The notes beneath the pieces are model-generated. The model ran no database searches and was not told the origin of the DNA. It saw only the letters and a list, made by a program, of their open reading frames with translations. A stretch of 64,000 nucleotides of DNA from an uncultured Thermoanaerobaculia bacterium (GTDB lineage: Bacteria; Acidobacteriota; Thermoanaerobaculia; Multivoradales; Multivoraceae). Of this stretch, positions 8,584-18,100 are shown piece by piece. The stretch lies in contig OX638294.1 of assembly GCA_951812325.1 (NCBI GenBank), forward strand, positions 124,001 to 188,000, given 5' to 3'. The first letter of the stretch is position 1. Every line of letters starts with the position of its first letter. The translations under genes were made by a program, and so were the position numbers.

Positions 8584-10284
8584 CTACTCTCTCCCGATCC
8601 GCTCCAGGTACACGGCTTCCAGCAGGTCGAGCCTGTCCTTGATCACGCCGGGCGTTGCCTTGGGTTCCGGGGCGTCGAGCACCATCCAGGTGTCGCTTTC
8701 CGCGTCGTACTCCGGCCATTCCGGGGCGCCGTCGCCGTTCGGGTCGCCGGTGGCGGCGAAGCGGATCCAGTAGCCGGCCATCGCTTCGGCGAGGGCGGCG
8801 CCGTCGTCGCCTCGGTAGCCTTCGGCGCCTGGCTCGCCGGGGTCGCCGAAGGCGTAGGCGACCTCGGAACCGTGGGGGGCGCCGGGGAACCTCTCGCGCT
8901 GCGCTTCGGGGACGAACTGGAAGTAGTAGGCGCGCCCAGGCGAGGAGACGGTCTTCATCTGCTCCGCGAGGTAGCGGGCGGAGATGACGTAACGCTGGTC
9001 GCCGAACGAGGTGGCCGCGGCCACCTGCTCGGCGTCGGTTTCGGCCCGGGCTTCGCCGTCCTCGTCTGCCTGTTCGTCCGCGTCGGTCTCGCCGCCCAGT
9101 TCGTCCTCGTCGGTCTCGCCGCCCGTGCGGGGCTGTTCGCCGGCGCCGGTCTGTTCGCCGGCGCCGGTGTCTCCATCCGCGCCGTAGAGCGCCCGGGCCT
9201 GCCCTTCGCGCTCGCCGAAGGTGGCGAAGTAGTCGTCGGGCGCCACCCGGAAGGCGGGGAAGATGGTCCCTTCGAAGCTGTTGCCGCCGGTGATGTAGGG
9301 CACGTCGTGCTGCTCGCCGCGTGCGAAGACGATGCCGGGTTCGTCGGGAAGCGCGGTTCCGGTGATCGGTACCCAGAAGCCGGCGCCGAGCGTGCTCAAT
9401 TGCTCGAACGGCAGTGCTCTGAGATCGTCGGCGGAGGGCTCGTCGCCGAAGTCGAAGCCGGCTTCGGCAATCACTGCCGCGCCTTGATCGCGGGCCGACG
9501 GCAGGCCCCACCGGGCCTCGCTGATGTGGGGCAGCCGCCAGGTTCCGTAGCCGCTCTGCGAGATCGCGCGGTGGAACAGGCCCGCGGCTGCCGGCGCGCT
9601 CATCAGCGTGTTGACGGCCATGCCGCCGGCGGAGACGCCGAAGATCGTCACCCGGTCGGGGTCGCCGCCGAAGGCCTCGGCGTTTCGCTGCACCCACTCC
9701 AGGGCGGCGATCATGTCGAGCACGCCGTGGCTGCCCTCGGGCTCGCCGGAGGTTGCCGCCTCCGCGGCCAGAGCGGGGTGGGCGAAGAAGCCGAGCGCCC
9801 CCAGGCGGTACTGGATGCTGACCACGACGACGCCGCGCCGCGCGAGACCCGCGCCGCGCCCGGTTGCGGGGGCCTCGCCGAGCCGGCCGTTGCCGGCGCG
9901 GAAACCGCCGCCGTGAATCCAGACCATGACCGGGAGCGGCTCGTCGCCGGCGCGGTCGGTCGGCGTCCACAGGTTCAGGTACAGGCAGTCCTCGCTCTGC
10001 GGGAGTTGGGCTCTGCCCTGCGGGCAGATCGGGCGGTACTCGTTCGCCGGGAGGGGCTCCTCCCAGGCGCCGGCGGGTTGGGGCAAACGCCAGCGCAGGT
10101 CTCCCTGTGGGGGTTCGGCGAAGGGGATGCCGAGGAAGGCGGCGATGTCGTCGCTGCCTTCGGGGGCGAAGCCCTGAACCGGACCCGCGGCGGTCTGGAC
10201 GAGGAACGGGTCGGGGGCCTCGGCGGCGCAGGCGAGAAAGGCGGGGAGGATGAGGGCGAGTGCGATGGGTGGCGCGTGCTTCAT
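8584..10284 (-). CDS. Type B carboxylesterase lipoprotein with an acidic insertion
   Basis: A 566-residue secreted esterase of the acetylcholinesterase/type-B carboxylesterase family. The N terminus is a lipoprotein signal (LALILPAFLAC). Family landmarks: FLGIPFAEPPQGDLRW, SEDCLYLNLWTP, oxyanion hole HGGGF, nucleophile Ser218 in GVSAGG (the common Glu of GESAGG is Val here), acid Glu in GGNSFEG, and His in GAPHGSEVAYAFG. Residues about 366-421 are an insertion almost entirely of Asp, Glu, Gly, Thr and Ala, absent from ordinary family members. It lies between the catalytic Glu and His and probably forms a surface loop. Substrate unknown. Confidence 0.92.
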   Translation of the reverse strand: MKHAPPIALALILPAFLACAAEAPDPFLVQTAAGPVQGFAPEGSDDIAAFLGIPFAEPPQGDLRWRLPQPAGAWEEPLPANEYRPICPQGRAQLPQSEDCLYLNLWTPTDRAGDEPLPVMVWIHGGGFRAGNGRLGEAPATGRGAGLARRGVVVVSIQYRLGALGFFAHPALAAEAATSGEPEGSHGVLDMIAALEWVQRNAEAFGGDPDRVTIFGVSAGGMAVNTLMSAPAAAGLFHRAISQSGYGTWRLPHISEARWGLPSARDQGAAVIAEAGFDFGDEPSADDLRALPFEQLSTLGAGFWVPITGTALPDEPGIVFARGEQHDVPYITGGNSFEGTIFPAFRVAPDDYFATFGEREGQARALYGADGDTGAGEQTGAGEQPRTGGETDEDELGGETDADEQADEDGEARAETDAEQVAAATSFGDQRYVISARYLAEQMKTVSSPGRAYYFQFVPEAQRERFPGAPHGSEVAYAFGDPGEPGAEGYRGDDGAALAEAMAGYWIRFAATGDPNGDGAPEWPEYDAESDTWMVLDAPEPKATPGVIKDRLDLLEAVYLERIGRE

Positions 10285-10490
10285 GTGGGCGATCCTAGCC
10301 GTCGGCTGGCGCTCGCCGCCAAGCGGCGGAGACCGACGTGAGGACCGTCCCGATCAGGAGTTCCTCGATGCCAACTTGATCGGCGTGGACCCGAGTGCCG
10401 CATCCACGTTGCCAAGTCGGTGAAGGATGGCCGGGATGGCCCTCTGCTGGATAGCTTGAAGGGGCTGGCTTGCGCCTGATGCGACGGGCC

Positions 10491-10515
10491 CGGGTGGCGC
10501 GATCCGCGCCACCCG
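10491..10515. other. Perfect GC-rich hairpin in the 10285-10576 intergenic stretch
   Basis: An 11-base-pair inverted repeat with a 3-base ATC loop lies between the carboxylesterase start and the M20 peptidase stop, both on the minus strand. There is no T-run, so it is either a Rho-independent-like attenuating hairpin without a U tail or a processing structure. The rest of this 292-base stretch shows no gene. Confidence 0.5.
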
Positions 10516-10576
10516 CGACCCGTTCCGTGCGCTCGTCAGTCGGGCGCACGGACGACGCGCCGGCTCACCCTGTGAA

Positions 10577-12025
10577 TCAGTGAGCGTTGCCGCCGGCGGT
10601 CGGGGTGACGCCGCCAGCCGCAGGCTGCCGGCGGTGGGACTCGACCGCGATCGTCTGCAGCAGGTCGAGCATCGTCTGCCAGCCGCGCTCGACGTTCTGG
10701 ACCGAGATCTGCTCGTTGTTGCCGTGGACTCCGCCCTGGTCGGAGCTCGGGATGACGGCGGGCGAGAATCCGTAGGCGACGATCCCGAGATCGCGGAAGA
10801 AGTGGCTGTCGGTGAAGCCGGCGGTCACTGCGGGCATGACCGTCGAACCCGGGTAGCGGCGCGCGGTGACGTCCTCGATCGCCCGGTACAGCTCCGTGTC
10901 GGTCGGGGAAATCGCCGGCGTGAAGGAGATCAGGACCTCGATGGAGATGGAGGGCTGGTCGAGGGCGGCTCTCAGGTCACGGATGAAGAGGCGCGGGCTC
11001 TGATCGGGCAGCAGTCGACAGTCGAGTTCGGCGGTGGCGGCGGGGGCCACGACGTTGATCTTGCTCGACGCCTTGAGCCGGGTGACCGCGCAGGTGTTCC
11101 TGGTCAGGGCGTGCAGCATCGGATTCGTCCGGTGCAGGGCGGCGAGCCGTTCCGGCGCCGCGATCAGCCGCTCGGGATCGGCGAGGTCCGCCGCTCCGGC
11201 CTCGAGGTCGGCCAGCCTGCGGAAGAAGTCGCCCACCGCAGGCACGATCCGCGGGGCGAAGGGGTTCTGACGCAGGCGCTCCAGCGCTTCGACCAGGTCG
11301 GTGACCGCGCTTCGAGTCGTTGGGCTCGAGCCGTGACCGGCGGGGCCCACCGCGTTCAGTCTCAGCCAGAGCGGCACCTTCTGCGTCACCTCGACGCTGA
11401 ACACTACGCGGTTGCCGAGAACCCGCCCGCTGCCGCCCTCGTTCAGGAGCAGACCGACGCCTTCCAGCAGGTCCGGCCGGTGGCGGACGAGCCAGCCGGC
11501 GCCCAGGAGACCGCCGGCCTCCTCGTCTGCCGTGGCGAGGAAGATGACGTCGCGACTCAAGGGCTTGCCGGAACGGGCCAGGGCGAGGAACGCCTCCAGG
11601 TGCATGATGCCCAGACCCTTCGTGTCGAGCGCGCCGCGACCGTTCAGGTAGCCGTTCTCGTAGGTCCCGGAGAGTGGATCGTGCTTCCAGAACCGCGGGT
11701 CGGCGGGCACGACGTCGATGTGGTGGAGGAGGATGACGCCCGGCGCCGAACCGCCCGGAAGGCGCGCCCAGATGCTGCCGCGGCCGGGCGCCGGCTCGAC
11801 GGTCTCGTAGGGGATTCCCTCACGCTCGAAGATGTCGGCGAAGAAGGCGACGGCCCGGCTCTCGTTGCCGGGCGGGTTCGTCGTGTCTATCCGCAGGTAC
11901 TCCTGCAGGCGGGCCGACGCCAGCGGCAGAGCGGGTTCGTCAGCCTGGCCCGCTACGGGCGCACTGGCGAAGCCCATGGCCGCGAGGACTGCCATGGCCA
12001 GCGCGATCTTGGCCGGCTTGAGCAT
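10577..12025 (-). CDS. Secreted M20 family zinc peptidase
   Basis: A 482-residue protein from ATG 12025. The frame is open further upstream, but the signal peptide (KIALAMAVLAAMGFASAPVAGQ) fixes this start. Co-catalytic zinc pattern of clan MH: HHIDVVP (His and Asp), GRGALDTKG with the bridging Asp, ADEEAGG with the catalytic Glu pair, and C-terminal HGNNEQ with the last His ligand. This matches the M20A/ArgE-DapE-carboxypeptidase family, with the dimerisation domain between. It acts in the periplasm or outside the cell on short peptides or acyl-amino acids; specificity cannot be read. It is divergent from the PQQ dehydrogenase with about 206 bases between starts. Confidence 0.92.
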   Translation of the reverse strand: MLKPAKIALAMAVLAAMGFASAPVAGQADEPALPLASARLQEYLRIDTTNPPGNESRAVAFFADIFEREGIPYETVEPAPGRGSIWARLPGGSAPGVILLHHIDVVPADPRFWKHDPLSGTYENGYLNGRGALDTKGLGIMHLEAFLALARSGKPLSRDVIFLATADEEAGGLLGAGWLVRHRPDLLEGVGLLLNEGGSGRVLGNRVVFSVEVTQKVPLWLRLNAVGPAGHGSSPTTRSAVTDLVEALERLRQNPFAPRIVPAVGDFFRRLADLEAGAADLADPERLIAAPERLAALHRTNPMLHALTRNTCAVTRLKASSKINVVAPAATAELDCRLLPDQSPRLFIRDLRAALDQPSISIEVLISFTPAISPTDTELYRAIEDVTARRYPGSTVMPAVTAGFTDSHFFRDLGIVAYGFSPAVIPSSDQGGVHGNNEQISVQNVERGWQTMLDLLQTIAVESHRRQPAAGGVTPTAGGNAH

Positions 12026-12231
12026 GCCTGGTTGTCGGAGTGGGGTGGGAATGCGGATCGCGTTGGTGAAGAGACGGGCAAGCATATGGCAAGTCGAACG
12101 GCTCGCTTCGTTTGGCGCACGGAGCCGGGAAACCGCGGTGCGAGAGCGAGCAACCGTAACGCTGCTGCGCCGTAACCACGTTGTTGGCAAGTATGATCGC
12201 CGGGCCGCGCACCCATCCAAGGAGAGTCGCA

Positions 12232-14238
12232 TTGAACAGACACCTGTTGAACGGAGCACGGAGAACGTTCACCCCGAACGGCGTTGGCGCCCCGTCGATC
12301 GTTCTTGCCGCGCTGCTGCTGGCGGCGCCCGCGGCCCGGGCCCAGCACGGCGTCGGCGCCGGCGACTGGCCGTCCTACGGCGGCGACTACGGCAGCACGA
12401 AGTACACCGCGCTCGACCAGATCGACCGGGACAACGTCGCCGACCTGGAGGTGGCCTGGCGCTGGGAGTCTCCCGACAACGCGGAGGCGGCGGAGCGGAA
12501 CCGGATGCTCCAGCCGGGCGCCTACAAGGTGACGCCGCTGATGAAGGACGGCGTGCTCTACGTGACGACCTCCTATGGCCAGGTGGCCGCGATCGATGGT
12601 GAATCCGGCCAGCAGAAGTGGCTCTTCGACACGGAAGACTGGCGCACCAGCCGCCCGACGAACCTCGGCTACAACCACCGCGGCGTCGGCTACTGGACGG
12701 ACGGCGAACAGGCCCGCATCCTGATGCCGACAAACCAGGCTTGGCTGTGGGCGATCGACGCCCATACCGGCGAGCCGGTTGGCGACTTCGGCACGGAGGG
12801 CAAGGTCGATCTGACCAAGGGCCTCGGACGGCCCGTGCAGCGCCGCATCTACTCCGTCATCTCGGCGCCGATGATCATCGGCGACACGGTGGTCGTCGGT
12901 TCCTCGATCTTCGACGGCCCGACCCGCAAGGAGATGCCGCCCGGTCACGTACGCGGCTTCGACGTGCGCACGGGCGAGCAGAAGTGGATCTTCCACACGA
13001 TCCCCCAGGGCGACGAGCCGGGAGTCGAGACCTGGGAGAACGACTCCTGGACCTACAGCGGCAACACGAACGTCTGGACCGTGATGAGCGGCGACCCGGA
13101 GCTGGGCTACGTCTACCTGCCGACGGGTACGCCGACGAACGACTGGTACGGCGGCCACCGCCTGGGCGACAACCTCTACGCCGAGAGCCTGGTCTGCCTC
13201 GACGCGGCCACGGGCGAGAAGGTCTGGCACTTCCAGTTCGTGCACCACGGCCTGTGGGACTACGACGTGCCGGCGGCGCCGAACCTGGTCGACATCACGG
13301 TCGACGGCAAACAGATCAAGGCGGTCGCCCAGATCACGAAGCAGGGCTTCATCTACGTCTTCGATCGCGAAACCGGGGACGAGGTTTGGCCGATCGAGGA
13401 GCGGGAGGTGCCGCAGACCGACGTGCCGGGCGAACGCACCTCGCCGACCCAGCCGTTTCCGACGAAGCCCGCGCCCTACGAGCACCAGGGGTTCGAGAGC
13501 GACGACATGCTGATTTCGTTCACGCCCGAACTCCACGAGGCGGCGAAGAAGATTCGCGACAAGTGGGTTGCGGGACCGCTGTTCATGCCGCCTTCGCTTC
13601 AGGGCACCCTGCTCCTGCCGGGCTGGGGCGGGGGAGCGAACTGGTTCGGCGCCGCGGTCGACCCCGAGACCTCGACGATCTACATTCCGTCCTACACGAT
13701 GCCGATGGTGGTCAAGCTGGTCGAGCCGGACGGAGCGCGTTCCAACTTCCGTTACGTGCGCGGCATGAGCGGCGTCGAGAGCTTCTTCCTTCCTGGACCC
13801 ATGGGCCTGCCCCTGACCAGGCCGCCGTATGGCCGGATCACGGCGATCGATCTGAACACCGGCGAGCACGCCTGGATGAAGCCCCTCGGCGACGGCCCGC
13901 GGGCTCAGATCGAACGGATAACGGGCGAGGATCCCGGTCCGCTCGGCGGTCCGCCGGCGGCCGGACCGCTGCTGACCAGGACCCTGCTGTTTCAGGCCCA
14001 GGGAGGTGTGCCGGGGATGGGCGGCGGCGGCGGCGACGATGCCTCCGTGCTGCGGGCCTTCGACAAGCAGACCGGCGACGTGGTCCACGAAATCGTTCTG
14101 GACGCGGCGCCGAACGGGACGCCGATGTCGTACGCCGTCGGCGGGCGCCAGTACATCGCGCTCGCGGTCGGCGGCGAGGGACAGGCCGAGATCATCGCCC
14201 TGGCGTTGCCGCAGGACGCCGCGGGGGAGGCGGGCTGA
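12232..14238 (+). CDS. PQQ-dependent dehydrogenase (glucose/quinate dehydrogenase-like)
   Basis: A 668-residue eight-bladed quinoprotein. TTG 12232 is chosen because AAGGAG lies 7 bases upstream; ATG 12193 is in frame but has no such site. A signal peptide (IVLAALLLAAPAARAQ) precedes DWPSYGGDYGSTKYTALDQI, the standard opening of membrane-type PQQ dehydrogenases. Propeller motifs repeat, and the VWHFQFVHHGLWDYDVPAAP segment is diagnostic of the glucose/shikimate branch. The vicinal cysteine pair of alcohol dehydrogenases is absent, as is a haem CxxCH. Periplasmic oxidation of a sugar or polyol is likely; the substrate is unknown. The stop overlaps the following short ORF by one base (TGATG). 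Confidence 0.92.
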   Translation: MNRHLLNGARRTFTPNGVGAPSIVLAALLLAAPAARAQHGVGAGDWPSYGGDYGSTKYTALDQIDRDNVADLEVAWRWESPDNAEAAERNRMLQPGAYKVTPLMKDGVLYVTTSYGQVAAIDGESGQQKWLFDTEDWRTSRPTNLGYNHRGVGYWTDGEQARILMPTNQAWLWAIDAHTGEPVGDFGTEGKVDLTKGLGRPVQRRIYSVISAPMIIGDTVVVGSSIFDGPTRKEMPPGHVRGFDVRTGEQKWIFHTIPQGDEPGVETWENDSWTYSGNTNVWTVMSGDPELGYVYLPTGTPTNDWYGGHRLGDNLYAESLVCLDAATGEKVWHFQFVHHGLWDYDVPAAPNLVDITVDGKQIKAVAQITKQGFIYVFDRETGDEVWPIEEREVPQTDVPGERTSPTQPFPTKPAPYEHQGFESDDMLISFTPELHEAAKKIRDKWVAGPLFMPPSLQGTLLLPGWGGGANWFGAAVDPETSTIYIPSYTMPMVVKLVEPDGARSNFRYVRGMSGVESFFLPGPMGLPLTRPPYGRITAIDLNTGEHAWMKPLGDGPRAQIERITGEDPGPLGGPPAAGPLLTRTLLFQAQGGVPGMGGGGGDDASVLRAFDKQTGDVVHEIVLDAAPNGTPMSYAVGGRQYIALAVGGEGQAEIIALALPQDAAGEAG

Positions 14239-14312
14239 TGAAACTGCTCTCCCTGTTGCGGGACACGGCGGTGGCCGCGCCCGCGTTCGCCGAGTTCGAG
14301 GCGGGCTCATGA
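14238..14312 (+). CDS. 24-codon coupled ORF resembling the start of the next gene
   Basis: The PQQ dehydrogenase stop and this ATG share bases (TGATG), and its stop overlaps the next ATG (ATGA), so ribosomes could pass through all three. It begins MKLLSLLRD, while the following hydrolase begins MKFLSLLRD, and the DNA before both starts is near identical (GCGGGCT, GCGGGCTC). It looks like a truncated tandem copy of the hydrolase 5' end. It may act only as a coupling leader; a functional peptide is not supported. Confidence 0.5.
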   Translation: MKLLSLLRDTAVAAPAFAEFEAGS

Positions 14313-15169
14313 AGTTCCTCTCCCTGCTGCGCGACGGCCGGTCCGCGATCGGTGTGCTGGCGGACGAGCACACCGTGGTCGATCTGAGCGTCGCCGCGCC
14401 GGAGCTGCCGCGCGGCATGTGCCGGTTCCTGGCCGCCGGCGAGGAGGCGATGGAGGCGGCGCGGCGCGCGGTCGACTCCGGCGCCGGCCGCGTGGCCCTG
14501 GCGGATCAGACGCTGCTGGCCCCCGTGCCGCGGCCGCGGAAGTTCCTGGCAATCGGCCTGAACTACGCCGACCACGCGGCGGAGACCGGGCAGACGCCGC
14601 CGTCCTTCCCGACGGTCTTCAACAAGCAGGTCACCTGCATCAACCGGCCGGGAGGCGACATTCACATCCCGCGGGCATCGAGCGCGGTCGACTACGAGGG
14701 TGAGTTCGCCTTCGTCATCGGTCGCCGTTGCCGCGCCGTCGCGGCAGCCGATGCCGAGGCCGTGATCGCCGGTTACACGATCGTCAACGACGTGTCCGTC
14801 CGCGACTGGCAGCGTCGTTCGCCGACGATGATCCTGGGCAAGGGCTGGGACACCCACGGCCCGATGGGTCCGTACCTCGTGACGGCCGACGAGGTCGACG
14901 ACCCGAACGCGCTGGGGATCCGCACCTGGGTCAACGGCGAACTGCGACAGGACTCGAACACGAGCGAGCTGGTCTTCGACTGTCCGACGCTGGTCGAGAC
15001 GATCTCCACGATGTGCACGCTCGAACCCGGCGACGTGGTGACCACCGGCACGCCCGCGGGCGTCGGTCTGGGCTACAAGCCGCCGAAGTTCCTGGTTCCC
15101 GGGGATGTCGTGCGGATCGAGATCGACGGTCTGGGCGTGCTGGAGAACCCGGTCGTCGCGGAGCCCTAG
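14309..15169 (+). CDS. Fumarylacetoacetate hydrolase family protein
   Basis: A 286-residue single-domain member of the FAH family. A short N-terminal cap (1-70) is followed by the catalytic beta roll from KFLAIGLNYADHAAE. Metal ligands are visible as Glu-Gly-Glu in DYEGEFAFVIG and Asp in NDVSVRDWQ; the Lys in ILGKGWDTHGP and TTGTPAGVG complete the active site. Such enzymes hydrolyse or decarboxylate 2-keto acids such as acylpyruvates or 2-hydroxyhepta-2,4-diene-1,7-dioate. Its placement after a sugar dehydrogenase would also allow a role on a sugar-derived 2-keto-3-deoxy acid. Cytoplasmic, no signal. It converges on the VWA gene with 3 bases between stops. Confidence 0.92.
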   Translation: MKFLSLLRDGRSAIGVLADEHTVVDLSVAAPELPRGMCRFLAAGEEAMEAARRAVDSGAGRVALADQTLLAPVPRPRKFLAIGLNYADHAAETGQTPPSFPTVFNKQVTCINRPGGDIHIPRASSAVDYEGEFAFVIGRRCRAVAAADAEAVIAGYTIVNDVSVRDWQRRSPTMILGKGWDTHGPMGPYLVTADEVDDPNALGIRTWVNGELRQDSNTSELVFDCPTLVETISTMCTLEPGDVVTTGTPAGVGLGYKPPKFLVPGDVVRIEIDGLGVLENPVVAEP

Positions 15170-15172
15170 CTG

Positions 15173-18100
15173 CTAGCCGCGGCCGCGGCCGACCGCCATG
15201 CGCACTTCGCGATCCTTCGCCCCGGACTTCAGTTCGACCTTGATCGACTGGACCTCCATCGACGTCAGGGGTGCGCTGGTCGAGTAGCCGAGCATGTACT
15301 GGTTCCGGAGTTCCTCGCCGATGTGCTCGTAGGCTCGGAGCACCGCGTCCATGCTGCCGACGTAGTAGACGCGCCCACCGCTGGCCCTGGTGATTGCCTC
15401 CATGTCGAGCTTCCGGGGGCCGCGGCGCCCGGGGTCCTCGCTCAGGGTCATGCTGATCACATAGATCGGCACGCCGGTGTTGCCGGCGGTCCTGAACGTT
15501 CTGCGATAGCCGGCCTGGCTGCCGACGTCGTCGCCGTCCGTCAGGACGACGAGGGCGCGACGGCCCTGGTCGCGGGCGAGATGGACGAGGCTGAACTCGA
15601 TCGCATCGTAGAGGGCGGTCCGGCCGTCGGCTCGCAGGTCCTTCAGACTGCCGATCAGATCCATCACGTTGGCCGACGTGTCGGAGATCAGCCGGGGGCG
15701 GGAATCGAAGTCGACAAGGAAGGCCTGATCGATCCCGGTCAGGGTGTTGCCCAGGAAGCGGGCGGCAGCCCTGCGCACGTCCGGCATCAGGGCGAACATG
15801 CTCTCGGAGCTGTCGACCGCGAGTCCCAGGACCAGGGGGACGTCCTCGGCGACCGCGAAGCGCTCGATCGGGATCGGACTGCGACCGCCGAGGAGCACGA
15901 AGTCCTCGCGGCTCAGCGTCGTGATCGGCTGGCCCTGTTCGTCGTTGACCACGACGTACACCTCAACCAGGTTGACGATCGTCTCGGCCACGGTTGCGTC
16001 GGAAGACAGGAACTCCACGTCTTCGATCATCGAACCGTCGTCGAGGTGGACGGCGATGCGGGCGAAGTCGGCGCCCGGCATGACGGGTCCGGGCAGGACG
16101 GTTCGGAAGGGTGGACGGGTGATCGTCGCGGCGAGTCGGTCGTTGCGGTAGAACTCGACCCGGTCGAGCTGCCTGCCCGCGGCCAACTCGACCTGCGCGT
16201 CGATGGCGTAGCTTCCGCCGGCTAGTGGTTCGACCGAGGCGATGCCGACCCCGGTGCTCCGTCGCGGCTGATTGATCGGCAGTTCGTCCTCGCCCAGCCG
16301 GCGGTCGGCGCGGTCGTAGCCGACGATGCGGATGACATGGGCAACCGCCTCGGGGCCGAGATCGATGCGGGCCGTGAAGGGCTTGCGCCGGTCGTCGAAG
16401 ACGAGTTCGCCGTCGAGGTAGAACTCGACCCGGCGGACGATCTCGCTCGTCGTGACCGTGCCGAAGGACTTCTTGCCGCGCAGGCCCGAGCGCTCGCCGC
16501 GTGGAGGAACCAGGCGCACCAGGTTCCCCGGCGCCGCCCTGGCCTGCTCGCTGGAGCCGCGGCGCCACCCCGCGCGTCGGGCCGCGGCCCGCGCCGCCGC
16601 GGGTGCGGCGGCTGCCGCGACTCCGGCCGCGCCGCCTCCGCCGCCTCCCCCCGGAATCAGCAATTCGACATCGCTTCGTTCGTCGAGGGGGTTGGCGGCG
16701 AATTCGAGGAACGTGGCGCGCCAGCGGTCGTTGCGCAGGTCCTCAACGATCAGGACCAGTTCGTCGATGGCCGTCGGCAGGTCGAACAGCGTGCGGAACC
16801 GCCAGGATCCGCGGTCGAGTCCGGCGCCCGAACCGGTGCGGTGGATCAACAGGGGAGGAGCGTCCAGACCGCGGCCGTAGATCGTGATCCGCAGAGGGTC
16901 GCTCGAGGTCGGCGCCTGGTCCCCGACCACGGCGAGTCCGTCGATCGTGACCAGTTCCGCGGGCGCTCCCTCGGCGGTCGACGCGACGCCCTGCGGCAAC
17001 AGCACGGCGCGCAGGGAGATGTCCTCGTGGCCTGCTGCGCCGTCGTCGTCACTGCCCTGCGTCATCGTCGCAAGCGCCCGGTTCGCGCGCAGGCCGACCA
17101 GGTCCGACGGCGCCGCGACCGTGGCCCAGCGACGAGCGGCCGGGACGGGCGGCGGGCCGCCGGAGGGGGACGCGACGCGCACGTCGACCGGGTGCGCCGT
17201 ACCGTCGCTCGGCCCGGCCGAGGCGTAGCGCACGCGCCACGATTCGCCGAGCTGAAGGGTGGCCGCGGCAACGTCTTCCGAACTGGTCAGCAGTTGGCCG
17301 CCGCTGGCCCGGGCGAAGTCCTCCGAGTGCAGCCTGCTTCCGGGCAGGAGGTCCTCGATCTCGGCCGTGGGCGGTGCGGCATGGAGCGGGTAGACCCGCC
17401 AGCCCAGAGCCGCCACGGTCCGCGCGAGGCTCCGTTGCCGGCGCCGTTCGCTGACCGCGGCGCGCTGGAAGGCCGGCGCCGGCTCGCCGAGCAGTCCCTC
17501 TGCAAAGGCGTCGGCGTTCAGGTCCATCCCGTCGCGGATCAGGAACAGGGCCCTCGGCGGCCCCCCCGCCGTCCACGAGGCAGCCTGAGCCTCTTCTTCT
17601 CTTTCCTCTTCGGTTGCATGGCCCGCCACACCGTTCGGACGCCAGGACCTCCCGGACGACGACTCGTGCAGCGCCTCGAGCAGGTTCGCCCGCTGTCGGT
17701 CCAGGGTGTCCAGTTCCTGGAGGAAGCCCTCCAGAAAGTCGGCCGCGCGCAGGCCGTCCGCATCGGGATCACCGAAGCCCGCAGCGGCCGCGGCCTTCAT
17801 TTCCCGGCGCAGCGCGAGGACGCCGCCGGCCTCGTGTGCGCGTTCCGCGACCGCGGCCGCAGCCGCGCGCAGTGCGTCGGCGTCTGCGGTCGGTTCCTGG
17901 ACGACTTCGGCGATCCGGTCGCTCACGATCATCCGGACGTCGCCCAGAGCCACCAGCCGGTCGGCTGTCGCGCCGATTGCCGTCGCCGCGGCCCCGGCGC
18001 CTTCCGGCGTCGAGGCCGCAAGGTCGAAGTAGACGACGAGGCGCCAGCGATCGGTCACCCTGCCCGCGCCGAGCACCGCCCGCCGCTCGCCGTTCTCGAG

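Noticed and set aside
14618..15169. Assigning the FAH-family gene to tyrosine breakdown as fumarylacetoacetase
   Set aside because: It is a short single-domain family member near a PQQ dehydrogenase, about 49 kb from the HPPD gene; family membership alone does not give that function.
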